A stretch of 64,000 nt of DNA from Gordonia heveisoli (GCF_030315745.1 NZ_JASXSH010000010.1:62001-126000), one strand, 5' to 3'; counted from the first letter of the stretch, positions 1-8,997 are shown. The notes: generated by a model not told the origin, from the letters alone. A program made the numbers and translations.

Positions 1-739
1 CGCCCATCAGAGTCAGTAGCTGGTAGGACTGGCTGATTGGCGCGCCCCAACGGTCGCGGTCCCATTCGGGATGTCCGGCAACGGTGCGGCGCACCCAGAC
101 ATGCATGACGCGAACGCGCATAGCCGTCGCCCGGCCCGGTGACCCCGGCGTCAGCAACGCACCCGGCTGTGAGACGTCGATCCAGAATCGCGCGGTCTCC
201 AGGAACCGGCGCAATGCGTTGTCGCCCGCATAGCCGCCGGCCAAGGACAGCGGTTTGGCCACCGCGGCCTCGGTATACATCTCCAGGGTGATGCCGCCCG
301 CCACACTGAACAGCCCGGTGCCCCAACGTCGCCAGATCCGCTCGCCTTCGGCGATGAGCTCGGGGTCGACCCACTCCGGCACGGTGTCGAACTCGTCGAA
401 GAGGGCGATCAGCGCCGGCGGCGGATTCTCGATACTGTCCAGTCCCTCGGTGAGCGCCTGGTCGAGCAGTGCGCGGGCGGCGTCACCGCCCAGACTGCCG
501 TACACCTCGTCGACGAACCGTTCGGCTACCGGATCGGTGTGAAACATGTCCTCGGCGAAGGTTTTCAGGTTCTCCGGCTCGGGAAAGAGGTCCTTGCCGG
601 TCAGCCTCAGCACCAGCCGGCGCGCGCGGCCGAGTGCCCTACTCGACATCGCCCGGTCGTAGGCGACGGCAGTCGGGAATTGCGGCGCGGCCGACGCGGG
701 GCAGTCGGTGGAAGCGGAACGCGGCAGCGTGGTGGACAA
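1..739 (-). CDS. MpaB/Lcp-family (DUF2236) haem oxygenase, 3' end cut by window
   Basis: Reads leftward and runs off the window, so the C-terminus is missing. About 216 residues are visible from ATG 649; an in-frame TTG at 739 behind a GGGGG stretch would add 30 residues and is an equally plausible start. The translation has family features: an N-terminal helix with the FSVAGGITLEMYTEAA block, then RVRVMHVWVRR, whose histidine matches the axial haem ligand region of latex-clearing protein, and WGAPISQSYQLLTL. Family members are b-type haem oxygenases (rubber oxygenase Lcp, fungal MpaB) or uncharacterised relatives; the substrate here is unknown. It lies downstream of the poxB-like gene on the same strand. 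The family call is sound; rubber cleavage is not shown. Confidence 0.8.
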   Translation of the reverse strand, partial: MSTTLPRSASTDCPASAAPQFPTAVAYDRAMSSRALGRARRLVLRLTGKDLFPEPENLKTFAEDMFHTDPVAERFVDEVYGSLGGDAARALLDQALTEGLDSIENPPPALIALFDEFDTVPEWVDPELIAEGERIWRRWGTGLFSVAGGITLEMYTEAAVAKPLSLAGGYAGDNALRRFLETARFWIDVSQPGALLTPGSPGRATAMRVRVMHVWVRRTVAGHPEWDRDRWGAPISQSYQLLTLMG

Positions 740-832
740 GGCAACCCCCAGTTGAGACGAATTGCCTACTTTGTATCACTCGGCGCCACCGGCCGCCGAG
801 CCGGGCCATACCGGATCTGGTCCGGGCGATGT

Positions 833-876
833 CGGTCAGACGCCGGGGGCAGGTCGGTCAGACGCCGGGGGCAGGT
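833..876. repeat. Two perfect tandem copies of a 22-bp unit
   Basis: The unit (starts CGGTCAGACGCC, ends GGCAGGT) occurs at 833-854 and 855-876 without mismatch, in the gap between the stop of the poxB-like gene (888) and the start of the MpaB-family gene. It is most simply a recent local duplication. No hairpin or known binding motif is evident in it. Confidence 0.85.
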
Positions 877-887
877 CGGAATTCCGA

Positions 888-2624
888 CTAGTCGAACAGG
901 CGACGGAAGATGTTCGTCTCGGCGAGATCGACCAGTTCGTTGCCACGCCCGGACAGCACAGCACGCAGTGCGTACAGCGTGAATCCCTTCGCCTGCGCGG
1001 CTGTGATGGTAGGTGGGATGGACAACTCCTGGCGGGCGGTCGTGACGTCGAGGAGAGCGGGTCCGTCGTGGCCGAGGAAATCGTCGATCGCCGCGGGTAG
1101 GTCATCGGGTCGTTCTATTCGCTGCCCATGGATGCCGACCGCATCGGCCAGCCGGGAGAAGTCGGGATTCGCCAGATCTGTCGCGAAGTTGACGAACCCG
1201 GCTGCTTTCATCTCGACCTCGACGAAGTTCAGCGACGAATTGTTGAAGACGACGATCTTCACCGGCAGCCGATTCTGAATCAGGGTGAGCAATTCGCCCA
1301 GCAACATGGCCAGTCCACCGTCGCCGCACATCGCGATCACCTGTCGGCCGGGGAAGGTGGCCTGCGCGCCGACGGCCTGGGACAGGGCGTTGGCCATCGA
1401 ACCATGACTGAATGAGCCGATCAGGCGCCGACGCCCGTTCATCTGCAGATATCGGGCCGCCCACACCACCGGGGACCCGACATCGGGGATGAAGATCGCA
1501 TCGTCGGCAGCCCGGTCGCTGAGCGAACTGGCCAGATATTGAGGGTGGATCGGGGTGCGGTTGCGGTCGTTGTCGGCGAGTTCGTCCAGGCGCCGCCGCG
1601 ATTTGGTGTAGTGCGTACGCGCCGAGGTGAGATGGTCGTCGTCGCGACCGGCTTCGATCAGTGGAAGCAGCGCGCGCACCGTGCTGTCCACGTCGCCGAC
1701 GAGGGGGACATCGACGGGGCAGCGACGTCCGATCTGCTCTCCGCGGATGTCGACCTGGATGATCGGCGCGGTGGACGGATAGAACTGTTGGTAGGGAAAA
1801 TCGGTGCCCAGCATGAGTAGGGTGTCGCACTTCTCGATGGCGCGATAGCCGGAGGAGAACCCCAGCAAGCCGGTCATCCCCACGTCATAGGGGTTGTCGT
1901 ACTCGATGAACTCCTTGCCGCGCAGCGCATGTACCACCGGCGCCTGCAACGCGCCGGCGAGTTCGATCACCGCCTCGTGCGCTCCGCGTACGCCGGCACC
2001 GGCCAAGATCGTCACACGATCTGCGGTGTTGACGACGTCGGCGGCGCGCGCGATGTCCGTGTCGGTGGGACGAACGATTCTCGGCACCCGGCGGATCGGG
2101 CTGCCCGCGCGCCGGTCCGGGCACTCCTTGAGAAATATCTCGCCCGGGATCACGAGGACGGCGACGTCGGCGAGCTCGACGGCAGTCCGCAACGCCACGT
2201 CGAGCAGCCGGGGCAACTGGTCGATCGTGCTGACCGTCTCGCAGAATGCGCTGCATTCGTCAAACAGCTTCTCGGGGTGCGTTTCCTGGAAGTAGGAGCT
2301 GCCGATTTCCGCGGCCGGGATATGCGCTGCGATCGCGAGTACGGGCACACGGCTGCGATGCGCATCGTAGAGGCCGTTGATCAGATGGAGGTTGCCCGGA
2401 CCGCAACTGCCCGCACAGACCGCCAGTTCTCCGGTGAGGGCCGCTTCGGCGGAGGCGGCGAACGCGGCGGATTCCTCGTGCCGTACATGTAGCCAACCGA
2501 TTTCGGCGTGCGTTCGGAGCGCGTCGGTGAATCCGTTGAGCGAGTCGCCGGGGATTCCATAGACGCGCCGCACACCGGTGCGCTCGAGCTGTTCGATGAT
2601 CGTCTCGGCGACAGTGGTGGACAT
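888..2624 (-). CDS. poxB: Pyruvate:quinone oxidoreductase / pyruvate oxidase (ThDP enzyme)
   Basis: A 578-residue ThDP-dependent enzyme of the PoxB/Pqo type, which decarboxylates pyruvate to acetate and CO2 and passes electrons through FAD to membrane quinones. The N-terminal PYR domain has the catalytic glutamate in RHEES (E50, the E. coli PoxB position). A central FAD-binding domain follows, and the C-terminal PP domain carries the ThDP motif GDGGLAML...VFNN near residue 432. Length agrees with E. coli PoxB (572) and corynebacterial Pqo (about 580). ATG 2624 is preceded by a weak ACGGAAC. The gene is divergent from the luciferase-like gene at 2743 and upstream of the MpaB-family gene. An acetolactate synthase or sulfoacetaldehyde acetyltransferase paralogue is less likely given the N-terminal sequence. 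Confidence 0.85.
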   Translation of the reverse strand: MSTTVAETIIEQLERTGVRRVYGIPGDSLNGFTDALRTHAEIGWLHVRHEESAAFAASAEAALTGELAVCAGSCGPGNLHLINGLYDAHRSRVPVLAIAAHIPAAEIGSSYFQETHPEKLFDECSAFCETVSTIDQLPRLLDVALRTAVELADVAVLVIPGEIFLKECPDRRAGSPIRRVPRIVRPTDTDIARAADVVNTADRVTILAGAGVRGAHEAVIELAGALQAPVVHALRGKEFIEYDNPYDVGMTGLLGFSSGYRAIEKCDTLLMLGTDFPYQQFYPSTAPIIQVDIRGEQIGRRCPVDVPLVGDVDSTVRALLPLIEAGRDDDHLTSARTHYTKSRRRLDELADNDRNRTPIHPQYLASSLSDRAADDAIFIPDVGSPVVWAARYLQMNGRRRLIGSFSHGSMANALSQAVGAQATFPGRQVIAMCGDGGLAMLLGELLTLIQNRLPVKIVVFNNSSLNFVEVEMKAAGFVNFATDLANPDFSRLADAVGIHGQRIERPDDLPAAIDDFLGHDGPALLDVTTARQELSIPPTITAAQAKGFTLYALRAVLSGRGNELVDLAETNIFRRLFD

Positions 2625-2742
2625 GATGTTCCGTTCTGCTCGTCAGGCCGTCGGCGTTGTCCGGTCGGTTGTCGGAGGGTTGCCGAGGTGACTTCCCGGT
2701 CGCAGCACAAGTCAAACCTTCGGCCGTGTCACAATCGAGTCC

Positions 2743-3765
2743 ATGCCACGTCGAGGCGAATCACTGCGCAAACTCGGCTTTTTGACCATCGGCCGATTCG
2801 ACGAGAAGAATCCGCGAGCCGGACATCTGGAGACGCTGCGGATGATCGAACTCGCCGAGCAACTCGGCTTCGACTCGGTGTGGTTGCGCAACCGCCATCT
2901 CCAGTTCGGCATCTCCTCGCCGGTCGCCGTGCTCGCGGCAGCTGCGATGCGCACCAGCCGAATAGAGTTGGGCACCGCGGTGATCCCGCTGGGACTGGAG
3001 AACCCGCTGCGTCTGGCCGAAGACCTCGCGACGGTCGATCTGCTGTCGGGCGGGCGCCTCAACCCCGGGGTCTCGGTGGGTACGCCGATGCGTTACGACG
3101 ACTACAAGACGGCGCTGTACCCCGAAACCCACGAACTGGAGAACTTCTCGAAGGATCGCGTGGTGCGTCTGCTCGACAATCTGCGTGGTGAACCGGTGAG
3201 CACCTTCGAAGGGGTCGTCGGGATCGAGTCCTTCTCGCGCCGGGTGCAGCCACAATCGCCGGGGCTCGCCGATCGGATCTGGTACGGCGGCGGCAAGGCC
3301 TCCGCCAGATGGGCGGGCGAACAGGGCATCAACTACCTGACGTCCTCGGTCGTCACCATCGAGGGTGCGATCGCGCGGGACTTCGCCGGAATTCAGGCCG
3401 AACACATCGACACCTATCTCACACATCACGTCGCGCCGGAGCGTGCGCGGGTCTCCCAGGGATTGGTCGTCATCCCGACGGATTCGGCGACCCCAGCCCA
3501 GATACGGAAATACGTCGAGTACGCGGAGTCGCGGGCAGAACGCACCCGCAGCCCGCAGGGGCCGCGTGGTCTGCTGTTCTCGCCCGACTTTGTCGGGCCG
3601 TCGGCGGAACTGGCGCAGCGGCTCTACGACCATGCCGGGTTCCAGCGGGCCACCGAGGTGGCCTTCGCGCTGCCATTCTCCTTCGACGAGGCCGATTACC
3701 TGCAGATCGTCGGCGACCTGGCCGGAGCGTTGGGCCCGGCATTGGGGTGGACACCGGCACTCTGA
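2743..3765 (+). CDS. LLM-class flavin-dependent oxidoreductase (luciferase-like)
   Basis: A 340-residue member of the bacterial luciferase-like monooxygenase superfamily, using FMNH2 or F420H2. Visible family features are the opening beta strand KLGFLTIGRFDE, the helix around RMIELAEQLGFDSVWLRN, the TSRIELGTAVIPL strand, and DLLSGGRLNPGVSVG, followed by the TIM-barrel core. Mycobacterial-type relatives can be F420-dependent, but the cofactor cannot be read here. The ATG has no good Shine-Dalgarno; CACAAT about 10 bases upstream could be the -10 of a near-leaderless transcript. The gene diverges from poxB across a 118-bp gap. The substrate is unknown. Confidence 0.85.
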   Translation: MPRRGESLRKLGFLTIGRFDEKNPRAGHLETLRMIELAEQLGFDSVWLRNRHLQFGISSPVAVLAAAAMRTSRIELGTAVIPLGLENPLRLAEDLATVDLLSGGRLNPGVSVGTPMRYDDYKTALYPETHELENFSKDRVVRLLDNLRGEPVSTFEGVVGIESFSRRVQPQSPGLADRIWYGGGKASARWAGEQGINYLTSSVVTIEGAIARDFAGIQAEHIDTYLTHHVAPERARVSQGLVVIPTDSATPAQIRKYVEYAESRAERTRSPQGPRGLLFSPDFVGPSAELAQRLYDHAGFQRATEVAFALPFSFDEADYLQIVGDLAGALGPALGWTPAL

Positions 3766-3895
3766 GGGCGGCCTCCCGCGTCGGGTGGCACGCCTTGCCG
3801 GGTATGCCATCTCGGGGTAGCCGATACACGGGGGAATCTCGCACGATAGGTTGCCTAGAGCGGACATTTGTCGACATCGATGGGGGATTGCGCAC

Positions 3896-5119
3896 ATGCC
3901 GGAGTCAGATCAGCCGAACGGGCCGACGTCGGACGACGGAGTGGCCGGACCTGCCGACGGGATCGACCAGCCGACGACCTACCTCGGTGGCGCGGATGCG
4001 CCCGGGGATCGCGGCACCGATGCCGGGGAGGACGCGACCCAGGTCGTGAACCCGGACAAGACGCAGATCATCAACCCGCAGGACGCCCTGCGTGGTGCAC
4101 CGCCGGAGGCGCCGACCCAGGTCGTCCGCCCGCCGGGTGTCCCGGGACAGTCGTCCGCACCCCACTATGGCCAGCCTGCGTCGTTCGGGCAGGCCGGGCC
4201 CGGTCAGCCGGGGCCGGCCGGACAGCAGCCGTACATCCCGCCGACCCAGCCCGGGCAACCCCAGCCGCCGACCGGGCAGTTCGGTGGTCAGCCACAACAG
4301 TCCGCCGGTCAGTCCCAACCCGACCAGCCTCAGTTCGGGCCACCGCAACAGCCGTATGGGCAGCCCCAGTTCGGTCAGCCCCAATTCGGGCCACCGCCAC
4401 AGCAATTCGGCCCGCCGCCACAGCAATTCGGGCAGCCAGGATTCGGCGCGGCCGGTCCGCAGCAGTTCGGGGCGCCGGGAATCGGAAATCCGCCGACGAA
4501 GTCGGGGTCGGGTAAGACGATCGCGATCATCGTCACGGTGCTGGTCCTGGTCATCGCGTTGGCGGTCGGCCTGGCCATCGTCTTCTGGCCCGACGGTGAC
4601 GACGAGGATGGCGCCGGCCCGGCGACGACCGTGCACCTGAAGGCGCGTTCAGTCGACGACGAACTCGACGTGACGGCCCGGGCGCCCAAGGGGTGGAAGG
4701 TCCAGGAGACTCCCGGCGACGCCAGCGGCTTCGCACTGGTTCCGGAGTCGGAGACCCACAGCAACGAGGAACTGGTCGACCTGCTCTCCGACCTTCGGCG
4801 TGGGCGATCTGTCGGTGACATCACCTCGGTGGAAGCGGTGTCGGTGAGTATCCGCGATTGTTCCAACTACGGTGCGAAATTCGAGGGAAAGCCGACTCCG
4901 GGTGCGGGCTGGCAGAAGTCGAAAGAGCCGATCGAGGACAACGAAGGTGGGTTTGACATCCGTCAGGATGCCGCGGTGTATGCGCAGACGACGAACACCT
5001 GCCTGCTGGTCGTCGGCTATGCGGTCGCAAAGTCCGGTACGCAGCTGCCGAGTAAGCCCCGCGAAGTCGTCGATGCCATCGCGGAGGGTAAGTACCTCAC
5101 CGATATCAAGGAGTCATAA
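3896..5119 (+). CDS. Membrane-anchored protein with Pro/Gln-rich N-terminal tail
   Basis: 407 residues; not recognised by name. The first 200 or so are low complexity, rich in P, Q, G and F, with repeated QFGPP/GQPQFG units, and should be disordered and cytoplasmic. One transmembrane helix follows (TIAIIVTVLVLVIALAVGL), then about 170 residues predicted outside the membrane, with one central Cys and one near the C-terminus. ATG 3896 is chosen over an upstream in-frame ATG at 3851 because of the GGGGGA at 3881-3886 and because the MPESDQ start suits this architecture. The same plan (disordered tail, single helix, globular outer domain) recurs at 60301. Function unknown; no catalytic motif seen. 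Confidence 0.8.
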   Translation: MPESDQPNGPTSDDGVAGPADGIDQPTTYLGGADAPGDRGTDAGEDATQVVNPDKTQIINPQDALRGAPPEAPTQVVRPPGVPGQSSAPHYGQPASFGQAGPGQPGPAGQQPYIPPTQPGQPQPPTGQFGGQPQQSAGQSQPDQPQFGPPQQPYGQPQFGQPQFGPPPQQFGPPPQQFGQPGFGAAGPQQFGAPGIGNPPTKSGSGKTIAIIVTVLVLVIALAVGLAIVFWPDGDDEDGAGPATTVHLKARSVDDELDVTARAPKGWKVQETPGDASGFALVPESETHSNEELVDLLSDLRRGRSVGDITSVEAVSVSIRDCSNYGAKFEGKPTPGAGWQKSKEPIEDNEGGFDIRQDAAVYAQTTNTCLLVVGYAVAKSGTQLPSKPREVVDAIAEGKYLTDIKES

Positions 5120-5148
5120 GTCTGAGTTCGGTGGTTTCCGTGGTGGCC

Positions 5149-5177
5149 GACCCGGCGGGCATCGCGTCGGCCGGGTC
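5149..5177 (+). terminator. GC-rich hairpin after the anchored protein gene
   Basis: GACCCGGC at 5149-5156 pairs with GCCGGGTC at 5170-5177 around a 13-nt loop, 30 bp after the stop at 5119. There is no U tract, so it is only a candidate terminator. Confidence 0.35.
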
Positions 5178-5248
5178 TCGGACTGTGTTCGGTTTGTGAT
5201 CGATCGCGGACCCAACCGCAGTAACTCCCGGCAACAATAGTCCCATCA

Positions 5249-5271
5249 GTCACAGAAACAACATCTGTAAC
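5249..5271 (+). promoter_or_regulatory. Inverted repeat upstream of the DUF4185 gene
   Basis: Arms GTCACAGA (5249-5256) and TCTGTAAC (5264-5271) pair at 7 of 8 positions across a 7-bp spacer, and end 15 bp before the GTG start. The size and symmetry suit a dimeric regulator. Which protein would bind is unknown; no regulator is encoded next to it. Confidence 0.45.
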
Positions 5272-5285
5272 TATGGGAGGTTGTC

Positions 5286-6650
5286 GTGCGCCGATCAGTG
5301 GCACGCGGTGTGCGAATGGGACTCGTCGGACTGCTCGCGACAGCGGCGTCGGCGCTGGCAGTGCTGCACGGTGGCGCCACCGCCTCGGCAGCACCCTGCG
5401 GGAACGGCGGATTCGGGTCCAGTGGCTTCGGTTCGAGTCTGCCCGGAACCGGCTCGCTGGGCACGGGCTCGCTGGGCACCGGATCCGACGGATCCAGCGG
5501 ATCTTCCTTACCCAACATCGGACCGCAGGGCCCGCTTCCGTTATATGTCGGAGCGAGTACCCGCACCATCGCTTGGGTGACCGGGCCGCTCAGCATCAAC
5601 CGGACGTTCAGCCGCTTCGCGATCAGCGGCACCGACCTCGGCATCAGCTGGGACAACGGATCTGGCCAGACCTTGATGGCCTTCGGCGACACCTTTGGCA
5701 ACTGCAATGCGATCGGCCAGCAGTGGCGGCACAACGTCCTGCTCCGTACCGACGACGATCGGCTCGCCGACGGTATCACCGTCCCGAATGGGGTGGCCGA
5801 CGACATCACCTCGGGAACGGTGATCGCACCGGGTGCGCCGAACGTTGCCCAGGAACTCATCCCGGCGCTGGGCCTGGACTATGTCGAGGTCACCAAGATC
5901 CCGACGTCGGCCATCTCGCTGCCACGGCCCGGTGGTGGGCACCGTCAGTTCATGAACTTCATGTCGGTGCGCTCCTGGGGTGATGCGGGGCGCTGGGTGA
6001 CCAACTATTCCGCAATCGCATACTCCGACAACAACGGTCAGACCTGGCAGGTCGATCAATCGACAATGCTGATCAACGCGCCCGTGTCACTGGCGCTGCC
6101 GGGTGACCTCGCCCCGGTCGAGTACAACAACGGGAAGTTCCAGCAGGTGGCGTACGTGCGCGGTCAGTCGGCGTCGGTGGAAGAACGCGACTACGTCTAC
6201 CAATTCGGTACTCCCAATGGTCGATTCGGCGCCGGATTCCTGGCCCGGTTTCGGCCCGATGACATCCTCTCGCTCGACCGCTATCAGTACTGGGCCGGGA
6301 CCACGCGCGGTTGGGTCGATGACATCACCGCGATTCCCGACGATGGTTCGGCCATTGTCGTCCCCGCACCGGTCACCGAGCTGTCGGTGGCCTGGAGTCC
6401 CTACCTTGGCAAGTATCTGATGCTGGACGGCGACAACGGCATACGGATGCGGACCGCCGATCATCCGGAAGGACCGTGGAGTGCGCCGAAGACCTTGGTC
6501 CGCCCCGGTGCGGTGGTTCTCTACGGTCCGATGATGCTCGCCAATTCGCCCGCACTGAACGGGAACTCGAAAGATCTGTACTTCAACGCGTCGCGATGGA
6601 GCGACTACAACGTGATGTTGCTGCGCGCCGACCTGTCCAAGGTCCGCTGA
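5286..6650 (+). CDS. Secreted DUF4185 domain protein
   Basis: 454 residues. GTG 5286 follows GGGAGG at 5275-5280. A Sec signal peptide is clear: RRSVARGVRMG, hydrophobic GLVGLLATAASALAVL, then ATASAAP as the probable cleavage site. A Gly/Ser linker with a repeated GTGSLGTGSLGTGS motif spans about residues 38-78. The rest matches my memory of DUF4185: DLGISWDN, MAFGDTFGNC, a middle PYLGKYLMLDGDNGIRMRTA and a C-terminal YGPMML. This fold resembles beta-propeller glycosidase-like proteins; enzymatic activity is not established. It ends 19 bp before a convergent secreted-protein gene. Confidence 0.8.
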   Translation: MRRSVARGVRMGLVGLLATAASALAVLHGGATASAAPCGNGGFGSSGFGSSLPGTGSLGTGSLGTGSDGSSGSSLPNIGPQGPLPLYVGASTRTIAWVTGPLSINRTFSRFAISGTDLGISWDNGSGQTLMAFGDTFGNCNAIGQQWRHNVLLRTDDDRLADGITVPNGVADDITSGTVIAPGAPNVAQELIPALGLDYVEVTKIPTSAISLPRPGGGHRQFMNFMSVRSWGDAGRWVTNYSAIAYSDNNGQTWQVDQSTMLINAPVSLALPGDLAPVEYNNGKFQQVAYVRGQSASVEERDYVYQFGTPNGRFGAGFLARFRPDDILSLDRYQYWAGTTRGWVDDITAIPDDGSAIVVPAPVTELSVAWSPYLGKYLMLDGDNGIRMRTADHPEGPWSAPKTLVRPGAVVLYGPMMLANSPALNGNSKDLYFNASRWSDYNVMLLRADLSKVR

Positions 6651-6669
6651 TCGGCGGCCGTCGACTACG

Positions 6670-7062
6670 TCACGAGCACGATGTGATGGCGTGCCGGCCC
6701 TGGGCGCGCGACAGTGCCGAGCTCTCCCCGTTGACCGCTGCCGAGCAGGCGGCGAAGCTGCCCTGGGTCTGCACCGTGGCGATCGCTGACTGGTAGGTCG
6801 AGCGGCTGCGGAAGCTGAGGGTCCCGGTGTACCACCCGGTGGCCGGGTCGATGTCGGGTAGCCGGGTGTTGGGCAACTGTCGGATTCGGTTGTCGGCGTC
6901 GTAATACGTGATGCCGACAAATCCGCTGTCGGCGAAGAATCGATAGCTGATCAGGTCGCCGGTCGTCGGTGCGGCCGGACTCGCGGCTGCCGTTCCCGAC
7001 CCGATGGTGGTGGCCGTCACGGCACTCACGACCACCCCGACGGCGGCGAGCAAGATCTTCAC
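6670..7062 (-). CDS. Small secreted protein, MmpS-like in outline
   Basis: 130 residues from GTG 7062. The start is VKILLAAVGVVVSAVTAT, a signal peptide ending near GTAAASPAA. The mature part, about 95 residues, has ISYRFF, GITYYDADN, LPNTRLP, TVQTQGSFAACSAAVNGE and a final Cys. This layout (ITYxD strand, QG then Cys, VNGE, terminal Cys) resembles the outer domain of mycobacterial MmpS proteins, but no MmpL gene is adjacent. The two cysteines may form a disulfide. GTG 7062 is preferred over GTG 7068 because a TATCCT box ends 6 bp upstream, implying a leaderless transcript. Function unknown. Confidence 0.7.
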   Translation of the reverse strand: MKILLAAVGVVVSAVTATTIGSGTAAASPAAPTTGDLISYRFFADSGFVGITYYDADNRIRQLPNTRLPDIDPATGWYTGTLSFRSRSTYQSAIATVQTQGSFAACSAAVNGESSALSRAQGRHAITSCS

Positions 7063-7068
7063 GCGCAC

Positions 7069-7098
7069 AGGATAGCGTTTGTTCCCCGGGTCGACCAA
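7069..7098 (-). promoter_or_regulatory. Candidate leaderless promoter
   Basis: On the minus strand TTGGTC (7098-7093), an 18-bp spacer, then TATCCT (7074-7069), placed so that transcription would begin at or next to the GTG start codon at 7062. No Shine-Dalgarno is present, which agrees with leaderless expression, a common actinobacterial pattern. Confidence 0.45.
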
Positions 7099-7161
7099 TC
7101 CATCAAATACGTTGCCGTGCAGTCAATCTTGATGATTCTGTACCGGGGTGAGGCGCCGTGG

Positions 7162-8457
7162 TCACGGGCGGCGGCGGCGGATACCCGTGGGTGGATAAAC
7201 GCGTTGTGCCAGTGCGAGTTTCGCGGCGATGGCGTTGTCGCGGTCGGGGGCGGTAAAGCCCCTCGCGGTCGGTCGATCCGGCACGACGAAGCCGTCATCG
7301 ACGATCGTCCAGTGTGAGCCGGCATCGACGAGCGACTGGTGCTTGGTGGAGTAGTAGACGGGCATCGGCACGATCGCGACACCGGGGTCGCCGACCGCGG
7401 CGGCCATCAGATGCGGATGGAACCGTGTGCTGATCCACGTGCTGCCCGATCCGGCGGGCAGACCGTGGCGCCAGACATCCCGAAACGGGATTCGACGCGC
7501 GCCGTCGAGCCGGTCGCCGAGTCGATGTGCGACGGCGTTGTCATGTCCGGGGATACCTTCGATGACCGTGATCCGCGTGGCGGGCACCCGCCAGGAATCC
7601 AGGGTCCGACGAACCAACCCGGCCAGAGCATCGACGCCACTGCCGTCCGGTCCGTGGAACTTGTCGGTGAGGTCGGACTGCAAGCACAGGATGACGCCGT
7701 CGGCGCGCAGCCCGGACCGGTTGAAGAGATTGCGCGGCGGGCGATGCAGTGCGAGCCAGGCGTCGTCGCCGGAATGGACGGCAGATGCGATATCGCCCAG
7801 GGCATCTGCCGAGGCGGAGTCCCGCACATCGAAGACGCTGAAGTCGCCGGCCGCCGACCGCAGCACCGACCAGGCGGGTTCCTCGAGGTGTGGGATCAGA
7901 CCCTGTCCGGTGGCAACGGCGCGGGCGCCGGTCTTGCCCGAGACGGCCGCCACGGCCGCCACCAGCGCAACGTGATGAGGCCACACGGTGTTGAGGTATC
8001 CGCCGCCGAGCAGATGGATGGTCGATGCCCGGTTGAGGATGTCGATACCTTCGCTGAGCCGCGGGGCCAGGCCCGGATCGGTGGCGGCCCGGGCCACCCA
8101 TCGCCACGGTTGTCGGGGGTCCGGCTGTTCGTCGGCCGCCGGTACCGGTGCGTTACCCGCATGCTCGGTCAGCTGCCAGAGCGTGTTCACGAAAACCGTG
8201 CGCGGATGCACATTGCGTAGGAGTAGCGAAGCCTGCCCGGGGGAGTGGCAGTCGAGCACCACGGTGGCGCGCGGCCGATGCCTGGCCAGATGGCGCAGCC
8301 ACGTGCGAGCGATCAGTTCGTCGCCGTAGTTGGGGTATCCCGACGGGGCGACGAGGTAGATGACCTCATCGAGGCCAAGGGACTTCCCGATCGGCGACCC
8401 GACGGCGACCCGGCGCGCATAACGGGCCGCGCGCGCGGCCTCGGAGGGCAAATGCAT
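7162..8457 (-). CDS. Polysaccharide pyruvyl transferase family protein
   Basis: 431 residues of the CsaB-like family, which adds ketal-linked pyruvate to sugars using PEP. The signature is near the N-terminus: VIYLVAPSGYPNYGDELIAR, then a Rossmann-like first half (HLLGGGYLNTVWP around residue 150) and a second half with STRFHPHLMAAAVGDPGVAIVP, the conserved RxH motif of the family. No glycan biosynthesis genes are adjacent, so the acceptor is unknown. The start is the first ATG of the frame; no strong ribosome site is visible. It lies upstream of the small secreted protein on the same strand. Confidence 0.8.
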   Translation of the reverse strand: MHLPSEAARAARYARRVAVGSPIGKSLGLDEVIYLVAPSGYPNYGDELIARTWLRHLARHRPRATVVLDCHSPGQASLLLRNVHPRTVFVNTLWQLTEHAGNAPVPAADEQPDPRQPWRWVARAATDPGLAPRLSEGIDILNRASTIHLLGGGYLNTVWPHHVALVAAVAAVSGKTGARAVATGQGLIPHLEEPAWSVLRSAAGDFSVFDVRDSASADALGDIASAVHSGDDAWLALHRPPRNLFNRSGLRADGVILCLQSDLTDKFHGPDGSGVDALAGLVRRTLDSWRVPATRITVIEGIPGHDNAVAHRLGDRLDGARRIPFRDVWRHGLPAGSGSTWISTRFHPHLMAAAVGDPGVAIVPMPVYYSTKHQSLVDAGSHWTIVDDGFVVPDRPTARGFTAPDRDNAIAAKLALAQRVYPPTGIRRRRP

Positions 8458-8553
8458 GCGCTGAGATTACGGCCTGTGAGCTGCAGCGGGATCCATTGGG
8501 TTCCCGGTGGGTCGTACCGCGTGCACGTGCCGGCGGCCGGCGAGCGCCGACGA

Positions 8554-8961
8554 CTATCGCCGCGTGGCGATCAGCAGGTCGCGCAAGCGATCGAGGTCAG
8601 CCTGTACCGCCGTGCAATCCCGCTCGAATTCGTCGGCGGTGAGATCACGTTGGCGCACGGTGAACAGCACCTCACTGCCGTCCGGATGTGCCAGTACGCG
8701 AAGTGGATTGTCGACGACCGTCCCGTCGGGCAACTGCACCTGATGGTCGAGGATGCCGAAGGCGTTGCGCGGGGCGAAACTCACCGTGACCTCACCCATC
8801 GGCGAATCCGCGATCAGCACGTCGCCGTCACGGCGCACGTCGGCGGCCAGGCCCGCGGCCCAGCGCGGCAGGTTGTCGGGGTCGGCGGCGTAGTCGTAGA
8901 CGATGGTCGGGGAGATGCCGTCGACGATGACCGAGATGTGACGGCTGGGCGCTGCAGACAT
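8554..8961 (-). CDS. SRPBCC (START-like) family protein
   Basis: 135 residues from ATG 8961. The sequence reads as a single SRPBCC domain: HISVIVDGISPTIVYDYAADPDNLPRWAAGLA is the usual opening strand, helix and tryptophan, followed by ADSPMGEVTVSFAP and a middle HQVQLPDGTVV strand. Members bind hydrophobic ligands or act as cyclases or co-chaperones; no ligand can be inferred. It is 36 bp downstream of the NYN-domain gene on the same strand, so the two are probably cotranscribed. Confidence 0.75.
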   Translation of the reverse strand: MSAAPSRHISVIVDGISPTIVYDYAADPDNLPRWAAGLAADVRRDGDVLIADSPMGEVTVSFAPRNAFGILDHQVQLPDGTVVDNPLRVLAHPDGSEVLFTVRQRDLTADEFERDCTAVQADLDRLRDLLIATRR

Positions 8962-8997
8962 GGCTCCAAGCCTAGCCGCGGACGGGTCGGGCAACGC

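Noticed and set aside
5149..5177. GC hairpin considered as a riboswitch for the DUF4185 gene
   Set aside because: No match to a known aptamer and it lies 109 bp before that gene's start.
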